Source: Cliona cf. orientalis
Lineage: Eukaryota; Porifera; Demospongiae; Clionaida; Clionaidae
Length of the DNA stretch: 64,000 nt
Direction: 5' to 3'
Assembly: GCA_963930775.1 (NCBI GenBank)
Contig: OZ005694.1
Span: 4,271,054-4,335,053, forward strand
The position numbers and the translations under genes are program-made. Of the stretch, positions 33,741 to 45,139 are shown piece by piece (position 1 is the stretch's first letter; every line of letters begins with the position of its first letter). The notes beneath the pieces are model-generated. The model saw only the letters and a program-made list of their open reading frames with translations, was not told the DNA's origin and made no database searches.

Positions 33741-35001
33741 TACTGAGGTTCTCTTTCCTTCTGTCATGATATCAAGTGCATAAGGTGATTTTTCTCTCAT
33801 TGCATGGTACAGATGCCACCTGCTGTTTGTAATTCTGGAGTGCCATACTACCCAACATGTTGATCTGGTAAGTTCCATACCCAACGTCTTTCTCTCTCTC
33901 CCTCCCTCCCTGCTTCTCTCTCTCTCTTCCTCCTCTTGTTGAGGGTCTAGTGCGTAAATGATTTTCTCTCATTTATACCTGATACAGCTGCTGCCTGGTG
34001 CTCATAACTTTGCCTCCTGTTGCGTCATACAACCAAACACACGTTAATCTGGTGAGTTTCACCTCTCTCTCATGCAGATCTCTTTCTCTTTTATGCCTAT
34101 ATATCTCTTTTCCTACTGCTTAATTAGTCTCATGCCCAGCCCCCTTTCATGCACGCGGAGAGAAGGGGTCTGGACAAACGTGTATAGGACCCGTATCGCC
34201 GAGAAATGCATGATGTCACGTATTTCTGGTGTGCGTGAATAAGAAACGCGAATAAATTAACATTCCATTGGGTACCAAGGGTTCTATCATGTACAAACGC
34301 GCACGCGCACAGTCATTAATTTGCATTCCATTCATGCCCGTGCAGTCATGTGATTTGATCCGTGCATCTGATTGGAGTGCACTGTATGTTGCACAGGCGA
34401 CACAGGCCCTATACATGTTTGTCCACACCCCTTCTCTCTGCGTGCGTAAAAGGGGGCTGGGCACGAGACTACTGCTTATTCTGTCCCTGTATCCCGTCTA
34501 TTTCCATTATCCTTAATTATGTATGTCTATGAATAATCAGGGCCACCCATACACGCTAATTCAGCTGGTTGAGTCAATGTTTTTTTCTGTTTTTCCATTT
34601 AGATGAAATAACAGCACCAGCAGCAGCAAGATCGTTGTTTCTCCAAAGTTGGGGTATATAATTCAACACCAACGAAAGCTTCCGAACAGTAAAAGTACTA
34701 GTAATAGTATTACAATCATATCTTTTGAACGAATAATTATTATTTATAATTGTTGTAGTGTTATTATTGGAACATTTTAATATTGAAATGAAATTTAATA
34801 CACATTGCATGTTGCATGTTACAGAAGCACACCAGAATCCCTACTGAACACACTAAATAAGTGCTGTGCAACACACTATTTCAGTGTTGCAGAGCACACC
34901 AAACAGAGGGTGTTGACTGACACACATTTGGTGTGTTAAATTTAAGTACCTGTACTAACACACCAAAAGTGTGTCACCATAACGCACTATTTTTAACAGT
35001 G
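32906..35001. mobile_element. 2.1-kb inverted-repeat element with TA target duplication
   Basis: The left end CACTGTTAAAAATGGTGTGTT is inverted at 34981-35001 with two differences, and TA flanks both ends. Sub-terminal regions (32915-33110 and 34845-34985) are rich in GTGTGTTG-type repeats. No transposase frame. (CT)n tracts occur at 33708-33730 and 33889-33930. It contains the younger element at 34125-34471. Confidence 0.7.
34125..34471. mobile_element. Nested MITE with TAGTCTC ends and 9-bp target duplication
   Basis: TAGTCTCATGCCCAGCCCCC at the left is inverted at the right (GGGGGCTGGGCACGAGACTA). Flanks CTGCTTAAT (34116-34124) and CTGCTTATT (34472-34480) match at 8 of 9 bases. Same termini as the hairpin at 1613-1726. 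Inserted inside the 2.1-kb element. Confidence 0.8.
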
Positions 35002-35327
35002 TACTGATTTTAAACATGGGGTGATCCATGAGTGGGTTAAGGTCATGATATTATCCATATCAACTGATTGATTTTTTGGGTGAAACTATATTATAGTTCT
35101 GAGCATGATCTTAAGGTGAGGGGAGTTGGAGCTTAATTATTCTACATCTATTAATGTACTGCCCCACCTACCCACCTTGTGTAGTCATGGAGATATGAAC
35201 CATACACCCAAGCATAATAATTATTATTATTATGGTTCTCTTTTGGAGGATGACATAGTACATGACTATGTGCCAGTTGACATAACAATAATATAATAAT
35301 ATTATTATTATACGGCATAATATGCAC

Positions 35328-35528
35328 CTGTTTAATTAATTGGAGGAGGTCAGCTGTTCCAGCATTAAGGAGTATATCATCTGCTTGGAGTGGGTATGTC
35401 ATGATCGATTGTTCAACGTTGTCAGTCATCAAGTAGTGGTATATTGCAGGATTGATACAAGACAGCGATGGTCCTCCTTGGAAGACGGAGTGTGCAACCA
35501 TCATGCCACCAATCTCTCCATCTCCATC
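35328..35528 (-). pseudogene. HECT-like exon, isolated
   Basis: A 201-nt stretch on the minus strand with an AG acceptor and GT donor, both phase 0. It reads GEIGGMMVAHSVFQGGPSL then INPAIYHYLM and ADDILLNAGTADLLQLIKQ. The pattern G-M-x-A-H-S-V-x-x-G-G-P followed by P-x-x-Y/F matches the early part of HECT E3 ligase domains. No catalytic cysteine region is visible in this window; the next piece lies beyond the 2.1-kb element. Called a remnant because neither the gene's start nor its end was found; a gene with very long introns is an alternative. Confidence 0.45.
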
Positions 35529-35529
35529 C

Positions 35530-37970
35530 TACTTTGGAAGTCTGTGGAAATTCAAACTGTTGCCTTATCAATAGTCATTATTATCAATTTTAGCTTAATG
35601 ATGCCTGAATTATAATCTGTCACTAGGCCACAGCAAAGCTGCTGGCACTTGAGTGCTTCAACATCTGATTTCAATTGAAATTAGTACAGAGTCTGAGACT
35701 ACCTTTACCATGCCTTTCTCAATGATAGCTAATGTTACTGTTTTCTTCCCACATACTTCCCCTTGTAAACCGTGCCCAACATTATCTAATTAACATAAGG
35801 TCTGTATCGTAAACTATAGTAAGCGGATAAAATTTAAAGACAGTTTATGCATGTATTAATCTTTTGAGGATGGCTGCAGGGGTTAGAAGGCCCAAGGGCA
35901 ATAATTTCTTCATCATCCCATTTATGGCTTAATATAATGTACAGCTACCAGTACTGTACTGACATGTACAATGTCATGCATGTATGAGTATTCCTTGTGC
36001 AAGCAGAATGTGTTGGTAGCTACTCTTAGTGACTAACTTGAGTATCAGTGCTGCTGCTGTAGCAATTATTATAGAGCTCAAATAAATAGTGGGCAACAAG
36101 GGAATTAATATGGCCTTTGTTTTGTAGATAGGGTCAATTTATTACTATAAAAGCCACATTTATCATTAATTTTGGTTGCTGTGACTATTCTCCACCATAC
36201 TTTCATGACATTGTTTCAATGCAGTGCAATATGAATGCACAGGAGTCCAGAACCCTCACCGCTACATGCATGCATATTATATCAAGTTATATAACATGGT
36301 ATACTATGCATGTTCAATAACAGGAACTACCGTGTCCGTTCTAATTAGGCGCCTCTCTAATAAACGCAACACATACGCTGGAATCCTAATTTTCGCGCTC
36401 TAACTATGCGCCATACGGCCATGCTAATTATTTTTTCCGGGTGCGTTCTAGTTAGAGCGGTACCGGTATACTTATAGCTGATAGTACCTCGATAGTACCT
36501 CGAATCTTGTACGGAGTACTGGAGGCTATAGTATGTTCTCCACACTTTCGCTCTAATTACAATGCACCTCTCCAAAAGATGCGCCACCTGGATCAGAACG
36601 TTAATTTCTGGGCTCTAATTATCGGTAATTATTTTTAGTGGCACGTTAATTAGATCGTATTGAACTACATACCCTGCACCTAACCAGGGTTCTGGTACTG
36701 TTCTCTTAAGAGTCAGTGATCTAAGAGTCTGACAAGAAGGATTGTGAATAAACATCACCGTTAGTACATATTTTTCTTGGCTACATGATAAAACCTTGTA
36801 TGTAGTTTGTGCCTATTTTTAGTAACTGTGCAGCAATGCATGTATTGGTATATTATACCATAAGCTCTGAGATTTCAATCTCAAGGTGGATGTGTGGATT
36901 CCCTCTTCAGGGGAAGGCACCAGGCTATGTCACTATTATCTATACTAACTGAAACCCTCCTTCAAATGAATTATGCACTTCAATGTGAGAGCCACTGCCT
37001 GTTATACCGGCTATCACTGCATTGACAACTGACCAGCAAAGCACAGAATGGCAATCAGTCATGTAGTTGAGGTAGGTGCCATGTAAACACAGACTGGACA
37101 CTTCCTTTATGCTACGTATGCCTAGCCTAGAATGCGTACTTGCTCTATGACGACCCTTACCATTTAGCATGGGAGGGTTAATTGCGACGGACAGACAGAC
37201 GGACGACGGACAAAAATCGCCAAACGATTGCAGTAACCCTCCGCCTATACGTTTTGCGGCGAGGGTTAATAAAGCTAGTCTCGCATGGCCAGATTCTACT
37301 CTTATGGAGATATAGAGCATGTACCGTACTCCCGCTGGATGATAAGTGGGGTGAAGATGTACAACATGTACTTTTGAATAGTACCCACAGCTTACTCTAC
37401 TAGGTCAATTAATGCCAATTCACCATACTCCTCTCTGTGAGAGTAGAGTCTGGCCACACAAGACTAGTGTATATGTAAAGCATGCATTCATTTTATATAG
37501 ATGATAAGCTAGATGATTATAGTATATAAGAATCAGATGGGTATGTACATGAATTAGCTAAGCGTTGTGTGGAAAAATTACTTGAAGAGTGATAAAATTA
37601 ATATTATCCTTTTAGTTTTTAGCTGCATGAATGGTACCTTGATCTTGTGTAGTGACTGTAAGATCCTCATAGCTAGCTATAACCCAAACTTTTGCAGGAG
37701 AAAATTTTTCAGTGCTAATAATTATTTTGTGAACAGCTTTTATATAGGAATTTGTTTAGTATTAGGACAGGGTCATCAGTACCATTGTACCATGTGGACT
37801 TATTGAAGTGAACCACACACCAATGTTTTAGAGACTGCAAACAGAAGCAAATGACCCAGTAGATGGAGTTTATGTGCATGTAAGTATGCATGTATGTACA
37901 GAAAGCTTGTTTGTAAATAATAGGAAAGTTAATAATAGCTATGGTCCATCACATACGTAACTCAATTTGT
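35530..37970. other. Unassigned, repeat-bearing sequence
   Basis: No convincing exon. Repeat-like blocks occur at 36320-36660 (CTAATTAGGCGC and GCACGTTAATTAG motifs) and at 37165-37268, where GGAGGGTTAATTG and TAACCCTCCGCC bracket a short element. Confidence 0.4.
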
Positions 37971-37974
37971 AATA

Positions 37975-38355
37975 TTAACATCCATACTTGGCATTGTTGG
38001 TAACAAAATTAATGCCAAGTGTTTGGACCGTTGGACACCTCAGGACAGTTCCTAAGGCATCAACATTCCAAAGAAATGCGTCTGGAAAATTGTAGTTGTA
38101 GGTCATGACTCCATTAAGTATCGATAGGATGAGTAGCTACGTCCCCCACATTCATCAAGGTCTGTGGTAGCCCACAGTTTGCACGTTCGACATTAGTGTC
38201 TAAACCAATACCAGAGTGGATGTGGTATACATCCCCAGTGGGAGCAGCATGCCCTTCACAGGAGTCAGTCAGGTGTCCTTCAGATTCCACAGCATCCATC
38301 TACATTGATGTCAATTCAGCATTTGGAAATAAACCCACAGGGGGATTTGCATCTA
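37975..38355 (-). pseudogene. YHYH-protein pseudogene
   Basis: The minus strand encodes MDAVESEGHLTDSCEGHAAP, HIHSGIGLDTNVERANCGLP and, after a deletion of about 30 codons and a frameshift, GVMTYNYNFPDAF and FVTNNAKYGC-stop. These match the intact gene at 41151-42032 closely. The signature YHYH is changed to YNYN, and an extra codon breaks GDYHIH to GDVYHIH. Flanking sequence (37745-37870) reappears inverted at 39040-39200, so the copy arose with local rearrangement. Confidence 0.85.
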
Positions 38356-39603
38356 CTGCCTTTATATTGTATAATTGCACATAATGTTATTAGTTGGCAC
38401 ATTATTAGAAGGGGATAGGAGAAGGGAGGGGCACTTGCCCCTTCATTTTTATAAATTAAGGAGGGCATAGCTAGCCCCCCCCCCCCCCCCCCCCCCCTTG
38501 TGTCTAAGATTTTATCAGATTCTTTACTGATTTTGGTAGCTTAGAATATGTCTCAGTGCTTCCTTCACCTCTGATTAGTTATATACTGTCAGGACAGTGA
38601 ACAAGGTTGCATTACGAAGTAAACGACATGCATGCTTCTTCAACTTGCATGCATATAGTAATGTACACATAAACCAGCTATTAGTGACTAAGCCCAATCC
38701 AGGTGGACATAATTAGCCATAGAGGGTAATCAAGCTTTCTGTACATGCATGCATACTTACATGCACATAAACTCCATCAAGAGTAGATTAGGACAAGTGT
38801 TGAACTTCACAGGAGAGTGTTCCTGTGGAATGACATCACAGATGTGTAGCTAAATGAAATCTACTAGTACATGATAGTTTATCAAGTGACCACTAGGCTG
38901 AGCTATATAGTCATGCACTGCTGTCTGTATAGAGTACATGCATGTGTGACTCATGCAGCTGTGTTTACGTAATACCTTGTAAACTACACCACTAGATAAG
39001 TGGGACTGATTACCTTTTTTTGCTTGTGTCTCTACCAGAATGTCCTCTAGGTTTTTGTATGACTCTTGTCCTAATCTATACTCTTGATTCCATCTAATGG
39101 GTCATTTTTTATTGCTTCTATCTGCGGTCTTTAAATGTGTGGTTCACTTCAATAGGACTGACTACATGTATGTGGTACAATGGCACTGATCGATAATCCT
39201 GTCCTTTTTGTATCTCACTTAAGTTAACATAAACAAATTTCTATATAGTTGTTTGATCACACAATGTTGACAATGTGAAAAAGACATGATATTGTAGTTA
39301 CTAATGTAAGTTAGCTATTGTCCTCATCCGTTTATCAATCATTATTGTTGTTTATCTCAATATCTTCATGAGGGAGTATAGCCTATTTAGCGCACTAAAT
39401 CTGAGTCCTGCTGTGACTCAGCTATCTATGCAAGTCATGTTTGTGATTTGTAATAGTCTGGCACAAGTTACCATGCATCCACCTCTCAGCTCATTTTTCA
39501 CAATTAATTTTGTTTCTGATATCCTCTTAGACATGTATATAGTCCTATTTAAGCGAACCACACACCAACACTTTAAAGATTGCAGGCAGAAATAATAAAA
39601 AAA

Positions 39604-40195
39604 ATTAGAGCTCTGTAGAGCACATACCCCGCGCACACATTACGCAATCTATAGATTTACTTTCGGTGCATGGCTATAATTTTGTGAACTTGAGAGGAAA
39701 TACTGCAGCTTAGTTGTCCCGGTGACACTTGAAACAGTGCTCTCTGTACTCAGACTAGGAAGACATTAACTTGTACGTGTAATAATAGTATAGCTATCTT
39801 ATGTGGTGATTGGTTCCATGAGACTTCAGATTTCAGTCACTATTTAATAAAATATAGATGTTATGAACATTATTTAGAACATCGACGATCTTTACCAGCT
39901 TGGCCACAGGCTTAGTTGTGCGCATGAGCAGAAAGCACAATGGGCATGCATCATGCATTGATGGGCACTGTCGATAGGCGTGGCTACGGTGGCCAACAAA
40001 AAGGCACTATTTGTGACGCTTGTGGACCGTATCCCTCGATTTGACGCACACTGAAGCCAGTTTTTCACCAAATTCAATTGACTCGTGCTTGCGAGTCGCT
40101 TAGACGCCTACATCTCGAGATATGGAGATTTTTGTGCTAACAACACATGCAACGACAACGACAACGACACGTTTACACCTTGCGCATGCGCGCGA
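39604..40195 (+). mobile_element. GAGCACATACC element, full-length copy
   Basis: Starts AGAGCTCTGTAGAGCACATA and ends near GCATGCGCGCGAGGTAATG. The whole length matches the reverse complement of 44455-45040, including TCTATAGATTTACTTTCGG, CGACGATCTTTACCAG and TCGAGATATGG. The interior has simple (ACGACA)n repeats. No coding frame. Confidence 0.75.
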
Positions 40196-40516
40196 GGTAA
40201 TGACACAACCCCTTTACCCCTTGCGCATGTGCTGACCCAATAAATTATGCATAAACAGGAAGCTTCTTCGCCCACTAGGGTGTCTTATGTCCACCTGCAT
40301 GGACCATCTGGGCTTAGTTAAGTGTATATGTAATACAGTGCATGTTATCGAAGAATGTTTACTATACTGTCCTGTGTATAGTATAGCTATAACTAATCAG
40401 AGGGATAGGAAGCACTGAAATAGCGAGGGGGCGTTGAGGGTAAAGGATAATTATGTCCACCTGGATTGTATAATATTATATTATGTATGCAGTCAAAGAA
40501 GCATGTCCTTTACTTC

Positions 40517-40635
40517 TTGTTCACTGTCATGACGTTAGAAGGGTACCGGTAATTAGTCTTGTTCACTGTCATGACATTAGAAGGGTACCGGTAATTATTA
40601 CCGGTACCCTTCTAACGTCGCGACAGTGAACAAGG
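40517..40635. repeat. Direct plus inverted repeat around ACCGGT
   Basis: CTTGTTCACTGTCATGAC plus TTAGAAGGGTACCGGTAAT occurs twice in tandem (40517-40556, 40557-40597), then inverted (40598-40635). The inner arms form a strong hairpin. A fragment (GACAGTGAACAAGG) also occurs at 38594-38608. Confidence 0.8.
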
Positions 40636-40869
40636 CTGCATTAAGAAGTAAAAGAAGTAAGGCTGCAGTGGAATAGGAAGCAATTGCGTATTGCAGGGGC
40701 CACCGATACAAGTTGTGGGTGTGGCTTTGATTACTGAATTTTGTGACCACAATTATTCTTTTGTAGCGGTCGTATTTTAGCAATAATTATTTAAACCAGA
40801 CTTTTACGAAGAAAGTCTGATATATTGGAAGAATACATACACAAGGATTTTGTATCAAGCCTGATTATT

Positions 40870-40894
40870 GGGGGGGGGGGGGGGGGGGGGGGGG
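40870..40894. repeat. Poly-G tract upstream of the YHYH gene
   Basis: About 25 G bases in a row. A matching poly-C tract of about 25 bases lies at 38476-38499 near the YHYH pseudogene on the other strand, consistent with the inverted duplication of this locus. Confidence 0.8.
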
Positions 40895-41150
40895 CAATGG
40901 CCCCCCTGGCCCCCTGGTTCCTACTCCACTGCCCTGCTAGAAATGTGCTAACTACCGAAGTCCTATGTGTGCAGTTAAACAGTATAAAGGCAGTAGGGGC
41001 AAATGCGATTTCTGAGTTAATTCGATTTTGATCAGTCTATGCATAACAGTTGGTACTGCTACATCAGATTCACAATGCTTACCTCCATCAATGTGAGTGA
41101 CATAGTAGTTAACTGACTATAATACAGTGATTGCTATATATGTTTGTATA

Positions 41151-42032
41151 ATGCAGATACTCCTCGGATTATGCATCAGTTTGTCCGGAATCTGCTACAT
41201 TAAGGCTCACTGTGCCATGGACATTGCTGAAGAGTCCCAAGCAAGAACTCAAACGTGCAGTGCAAAGGGCAGAATCCAATGCCCTACTTCTCCACCCTAC
41301 TATGATGTTGTGATCTCAAGAAATGTTACGTATCGTCACGTGCAAACCACTGGATGCCCACCGTATGAAAACCCTGGCTGGACAAATCGAGCGGAGGCCT
41401 GTGTGGTCGAATTAACTTACGAGATCCCAATAAATCCAAAAGTGGCTAATGTTCCTATTCCAGTTGGAGAGATTCTAGAAGTTTTTGAAGGAATTACCTA
41501 CCTCAAGGAAGATCCTGCCCCTGTTCTAGGAGCACTTGGAGTTCTAAGAAACGGAGTCAGGATATTTGGTGTAGGATCCCCCTGTGGGTTTAGTTCCAAA
41601 TGTCCAATTGATGGTGGACCATCAATGTATGTGGATGCTGTAGAGTCCGAAGGACACACGGTTGACTCTTGCGGAGGGCATGCTGCTCCCACTGGGGATT
41701 ACCATATCCACTCTGGTATTGGTTTAGACACTAATGTCGAACGTGCAAACTGTGGGCTACCACAAGACACGCCTGGACGACATTCTAAGCTCTTGGGATG
41801 GATGTTTGATGGATATGGAATATACGGACAACTTTCACTTGGTGGTCAGCTACCAACAGATCTTGATGAATGTGGGGGACATACTCATCTACTCAATGGA
41901 GTCATGACCTACCACTACCATTTACCAGATGCATTTCCTTGGACTGTTGGATGCCTTAGGGGTTGTCCTGAGGTGTCCAACAGTCAAATGAGTTTTGCAT
42001 TTGTTACCAACAATGCCGAATATGGATGTTAA
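41151..42032 (+). CDS. Secreted YHYH-domain protein
   Basis: Single open frame of 293 residues. The start at 41151 is the only ATG that gives a signal peptide (MQILLGLCISLSGICYIKAH); the frame extends upstream without another ATG, so an upstream exon joined at ATGCAG is possible. Features in order: Cys-rich start after the signal, NxT glycosylation sequon (NVT), FxGITYLKED, RIFGVGSPCG, a histidine-rich centre (GGHAAPTGDYHIHSGIG), GWMFDGYGIYG, DLDECGGHTH, and the signature YHYH at residues 254-257 followed by DAFPWTVGCLRGC. These are hallmarks of the YHYH family, found in bacteria, algae and marine invertebrates; the biochemical role is not established. The many His and Cys residues make metal binding plausible (inference). 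AATAAA at 42300 is a possible polyadenylation signal. Confidence 0.85.
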   Translation: MQILLGLCISLSGICYIKAHCAMDIAEESQARTQTCSAKGRIQCPTSPPYYDVVISRNVTYRHVQTTGCPPYENPGWTNRAEACVVELTYEIPINPKVANVPIPVGEILEVFEGITYLKEDPAPVLGALGVLRNGVRIFGVGSPCGFSSKCPIDGGPSMYVDAVESEGHTVDSCGGHAAPTGDYHIHSGIGLDTNVERANCGLPQDTPGRHSKLLGWMFDGYGIYGQLSLGGQLPTDLDECGGHTHLLNGVMTYHYHLPDAFPWTVGCLRGCPEVSNSQMSFAFVTNNAEYGC

Positions 42033-42497
42033 TATGACAGTTTCAGTTGCATAATATAATTACTATGTGATGGAATCTATATCTACTAATAATAATGGTA
42101 CTCAGAGTTAGCCTATCAGTGTAATCATAGATTCATACAATACATATCTAGCTGTGATTTATCTTAGCTTATGCATTCCAATGTTAATATGTATAAGGAC
42201 ATCCATATTATAATAATATTATCATGTACTATTCTTTTTGTAATTGCTATCTCAATATCATCATTAAAAATACTGTAACGTTAACACTGTTAGTAATTCA
42301 ATAAAAAATATTGTAATAGCTACTCATCATGGGAGTACTATGTCATACATAATAATTATTATTATAGCTAATATCAACCATTACTATAATAATATACCCA
42401 ATCCACCATAATCAGCCTGCTACCTGCTATAATTATATGTAGTACACTATACAAGGGCATAAAAAGAAATAGTATTATTATTATTGCTGACATTGCA

Positions 42498-42840
42498 CGT
42501 GACAACGTGTGATTTTGATTTATTGCACGCAATTCTAACTACCTACAACCTGATCCACGTTGGTCAAGCAGGAGTGCAAAATTTATAATTGGTAATACCT
42601 GCTGGGAGCTCTACTGTGACAGTCTTGAGCATGGCATCGATAGAAGTGGACGAATGGTTGTGGATACAAGCGAGGGTGTTGAAGCGGACTCTTTTAATAC
42701 TTTCTTTAGTGAAAACGAGTATGGATACCATATGGAGCATGTGCCGTATTTGTAGATACTGAGTCTACAGTGGTGGATGGAGATAATCTCAGGTTGTAGT
42801 TAGAATTGCGTGCAACAAATCAAAATCACATGTTGTCATG
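42498..42840 (+). mobile_element. Inverted-repeat unit carrying an alpha-tubulin fragment
   Basis: Arms 42498-42552 and 42788-42840 are inverted copies (GTGATTTTGATTTATTGCAC, GCAATTCTAACTAC). The 235 bp between them is almost entirely alpha-tubulin-like coding sequence. The arrangement resembles gene capture by a DNA transposon. No target duplication was recognised, so an inverted duplication is an alternative. Confidence 0.55.
42553..42793 (+). pseudogene. Alpha-tubulin N-terminal fragment, frameshifted
   Basis: The frames read IHVGQAGVQ, then [10 protein letters not shown] and LEHGI, then DSFNTFFSE, then HVP, and after a shift [14 protein letters not shown]. This follows the order of the first roughly 80 residues of alpha-tubulin. 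At least two frame changes and a stop (TAG at 42752) rule out a working gene. Confidence 0.8.
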
Positions 42841-43271
42841 TTTAACTTATTACCTATTAATAATCATGATTGAGTGAGTAGCTAGAGTGCCCATACAGAG
42901 CCAGACAGTTGTGCAGGGAAGCAGTGTGCTAGGTTCCTCAATGTTGAGTGCCAGCATCCTCTCTATACACCAAAGTTCTTTTGAGGAACCCCAACAAATC
43001 CAAAAAGCCCTCGTCAATCTATGCGACTTCTTCTAATGGGATAGATAGCTGCTTCATCATGTAAACTTTACCACCTGGATTAATCTTAAGCTAGCTAGCT
43101 GGCTAGCTTCCGTTGAAGGGTTAGTTAGAAGCTTTATTTTACTATAATTCTTCTAATAGCATGGACAGCTGCTTCCACAAGTAGCTAAGGAGTAGATGTT
43201 GTACAACTTACACCATTTTGTATGTAAACAAACAGGAGTATGTTAATACTGGACTGGAATATGTATGTTAT

Positions 43272-43340
43272 AGTTACAAGACCTTAATTGGGGTGCATGA
43301 GATGCATGGTCGAATGCACCCCAATTAAGGTCTTGTAACT
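43272..43340. repeat. Perfect hairpin, 27-bp arms
   Basis: AGTTACAAGACCTTAATTGG plus GGTGCAT at 43272-43298 is exactly inverted at 43314-43340 with a 15-base loop. It looks like a small MITE or an inverted-duplication scar. Confidence 0.85.
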
Positions 43341-44103
43341 GTCTTATTGGCCCATGACCCCCTCTCATCACTGGCCTACCCTATGATCATCCACACCCCG
43401 TGGTGGCCGGCAATTTGCCTATAAAAACTTTGGTTGCTAGGTGATGGCCAATAAATAATTGGGGCGATCGAACCTGAGCGAGCCCCACATAAACGGTACA
43501 GCCATGCGCGAATTTTATATTATATATTATGGTACGTCCGTCACGCGAAATTATATACCCAGTGATCTCTACGGACATAAACGCGAAATATTCTATTGCG
43601 CATTCTCATGCCTGGGACACGGGCCGTATATACGTCGTTCTGATTTAGCGAATTGCAAATTTACACTAGTGCTTGTATTGATCAAGCAAGCTAGCTACCG
43701 TACCGCGCCGTACAGAAGCAAGCAGAAGGCTCCAAAGGAGGAGACTCTGAGCGAGATAGAGCCTGCCATCAGCTCAATAGCGCAAGGACCAGCTAAGAAC
43801 ACGATAAAGATAGACTAGACGTGCTGCTCACTGATGACTCTGATCATTGTTTGCTTGGATCTGTATCAGTGGTCTTGCTATGGCTTTATTAAAGCTTTTG
43901 AGTCGCAGCTACTGACAGACTTTCAGAGGCTCAGCTCAGGCTCGCCCCAAACAGGCCCTGCATGTCACTAGTATTATGGCAAGTGCTAGCTAGTCACCCC
44001 GCGCGCATGCGCAAGGGGTAAAGTAATCGGTCGCGTCGTCGTTGTTGTTGTTGTTGTTGTCGTTGTTACTCCGCGCGCATGCGCAAGGGGTAATGTGATC
44101 GGT

Positions 44104-44160
44104 TTGTCTGTCGTCTGTCGTCTGTCGTCTGTCGTCTGTCGTCTGTCGTCTGTCTGTCGT
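44104..44160. repeat. CTGTCGT microsatellite
   Basis: About seven tandem copies of TCTGTCG, part of the simple-repeat interior of a GAGCACATACC-type element (43985-44455). A (GTT)n run lies at 44038-44063. Confidence 0.85.
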
Positions 44161-44454
44161 TAGCACAAAAATCGCCAGATCTGGAGATCTAGGCATCTGA
44201 GCGACTCGTAAATATAACTTACCCGTCGATATCGTCGAAAAACGGGCTTCATTATGCTTCGAATCGTTTGGTAAGGTCTATGAGCGTCGCAAATACAGCA
44301 TTTTGTTGGCCACGCCTATCAACACTACCCACCATGTGCTTTCTGCTCATGCGCACAACCTGGCACAATATGTAGGTAAAGGTCGGCAACAGCCTACAGA
44401 TGGCATGCAGCTAGAGAGTTCGAGATCGACGCTGCAGCGCGCGGGGTATGTGCT

Positions 44455-45040
44455 CTATAGAGCTCTAGTTGTAGTTGTCGTTGTCGTTAGCACAAAAATC
44501 GCCATATCTCGAGATATAGGCGTCTAAGCGACTCGTAATCACAACGAATCAATCGAGTTTGGCGAAAAACTGGCTTCAGTGTGCGTCAAATCGAGGGATA
44601 CCGTCCACGAGCGTCACATTTTTGTTGGCCACGGTAGCCACGCCTATCGACAGTGCCCATCAATGCATATGCATACCAATTGTGCTTTCTGCCCATGCGC
44701 ACAACTAAGTGGCCAAGCATATGACTGGTAAAGATCGTCGATGTTCTAAATAATGCTCGTGATGTCTACAGTGACTGAAATCTGTAACCAATCATAATGT
44801 AAGATAAGCTATACTACTATTGTTACAACAAATATAGGTAGAAATTCATATGTTCCTAGTTTGGGCTAGGTCTGGGTGCATGCAGAGAGTGCTTTTTCAA
44901 GTGTCACCGGAACCCCCAGTAGTTTAAAGCAGCATTTCTGTTTCTCTGAAGTTTACACAATTATAGCCATGCACCGAAAGTAAATCTATAGATTGCACAA
45001 TGTGCGCGCGGGGTATGTGCTCTAAAGAGCTCTAGTTGTT
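44455..45040 (-). mobile_element. GAGCACATACC element, inverted copy
   Basis: The reverse complement matches 39604-40195 over its full length, with both TATACCCCGCGC-type starts and CGCATGCGC-type ends. Together with 43985-44455, which is a shorter relative, this forms a head-to-head arrangement. Confidence 0.75.
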
Positions 45041-45092
45041 TATGCACACGTATATAGATCTAAACCCCAGTGGTTAGCAATACTGTTCCAGA

Positions 45093-45098
<6 letters not shown>

Positions 45099-45139
<41 letters not shown>
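45099..45139. repeat. Poly-G tract, about 41 bases
   Basis: Longest G run in the window. Its exact length is uncertain in any assembly. Confidence 0.85.

Noticed and set aside
35570-35770. Minus-strand frame reading GLQGEVCGKKTVTLAIIEKG upstream of the HECT-like exon
   Set aside because: Protein-like, but I see no HECT motif in it and no splice link to the exon at 35328-35528.
43459-43818. 119-codon frame
   Set aside because: No recognisable motif, mixed composition, and surrounded by repeat sequence; not enough to call a gene.
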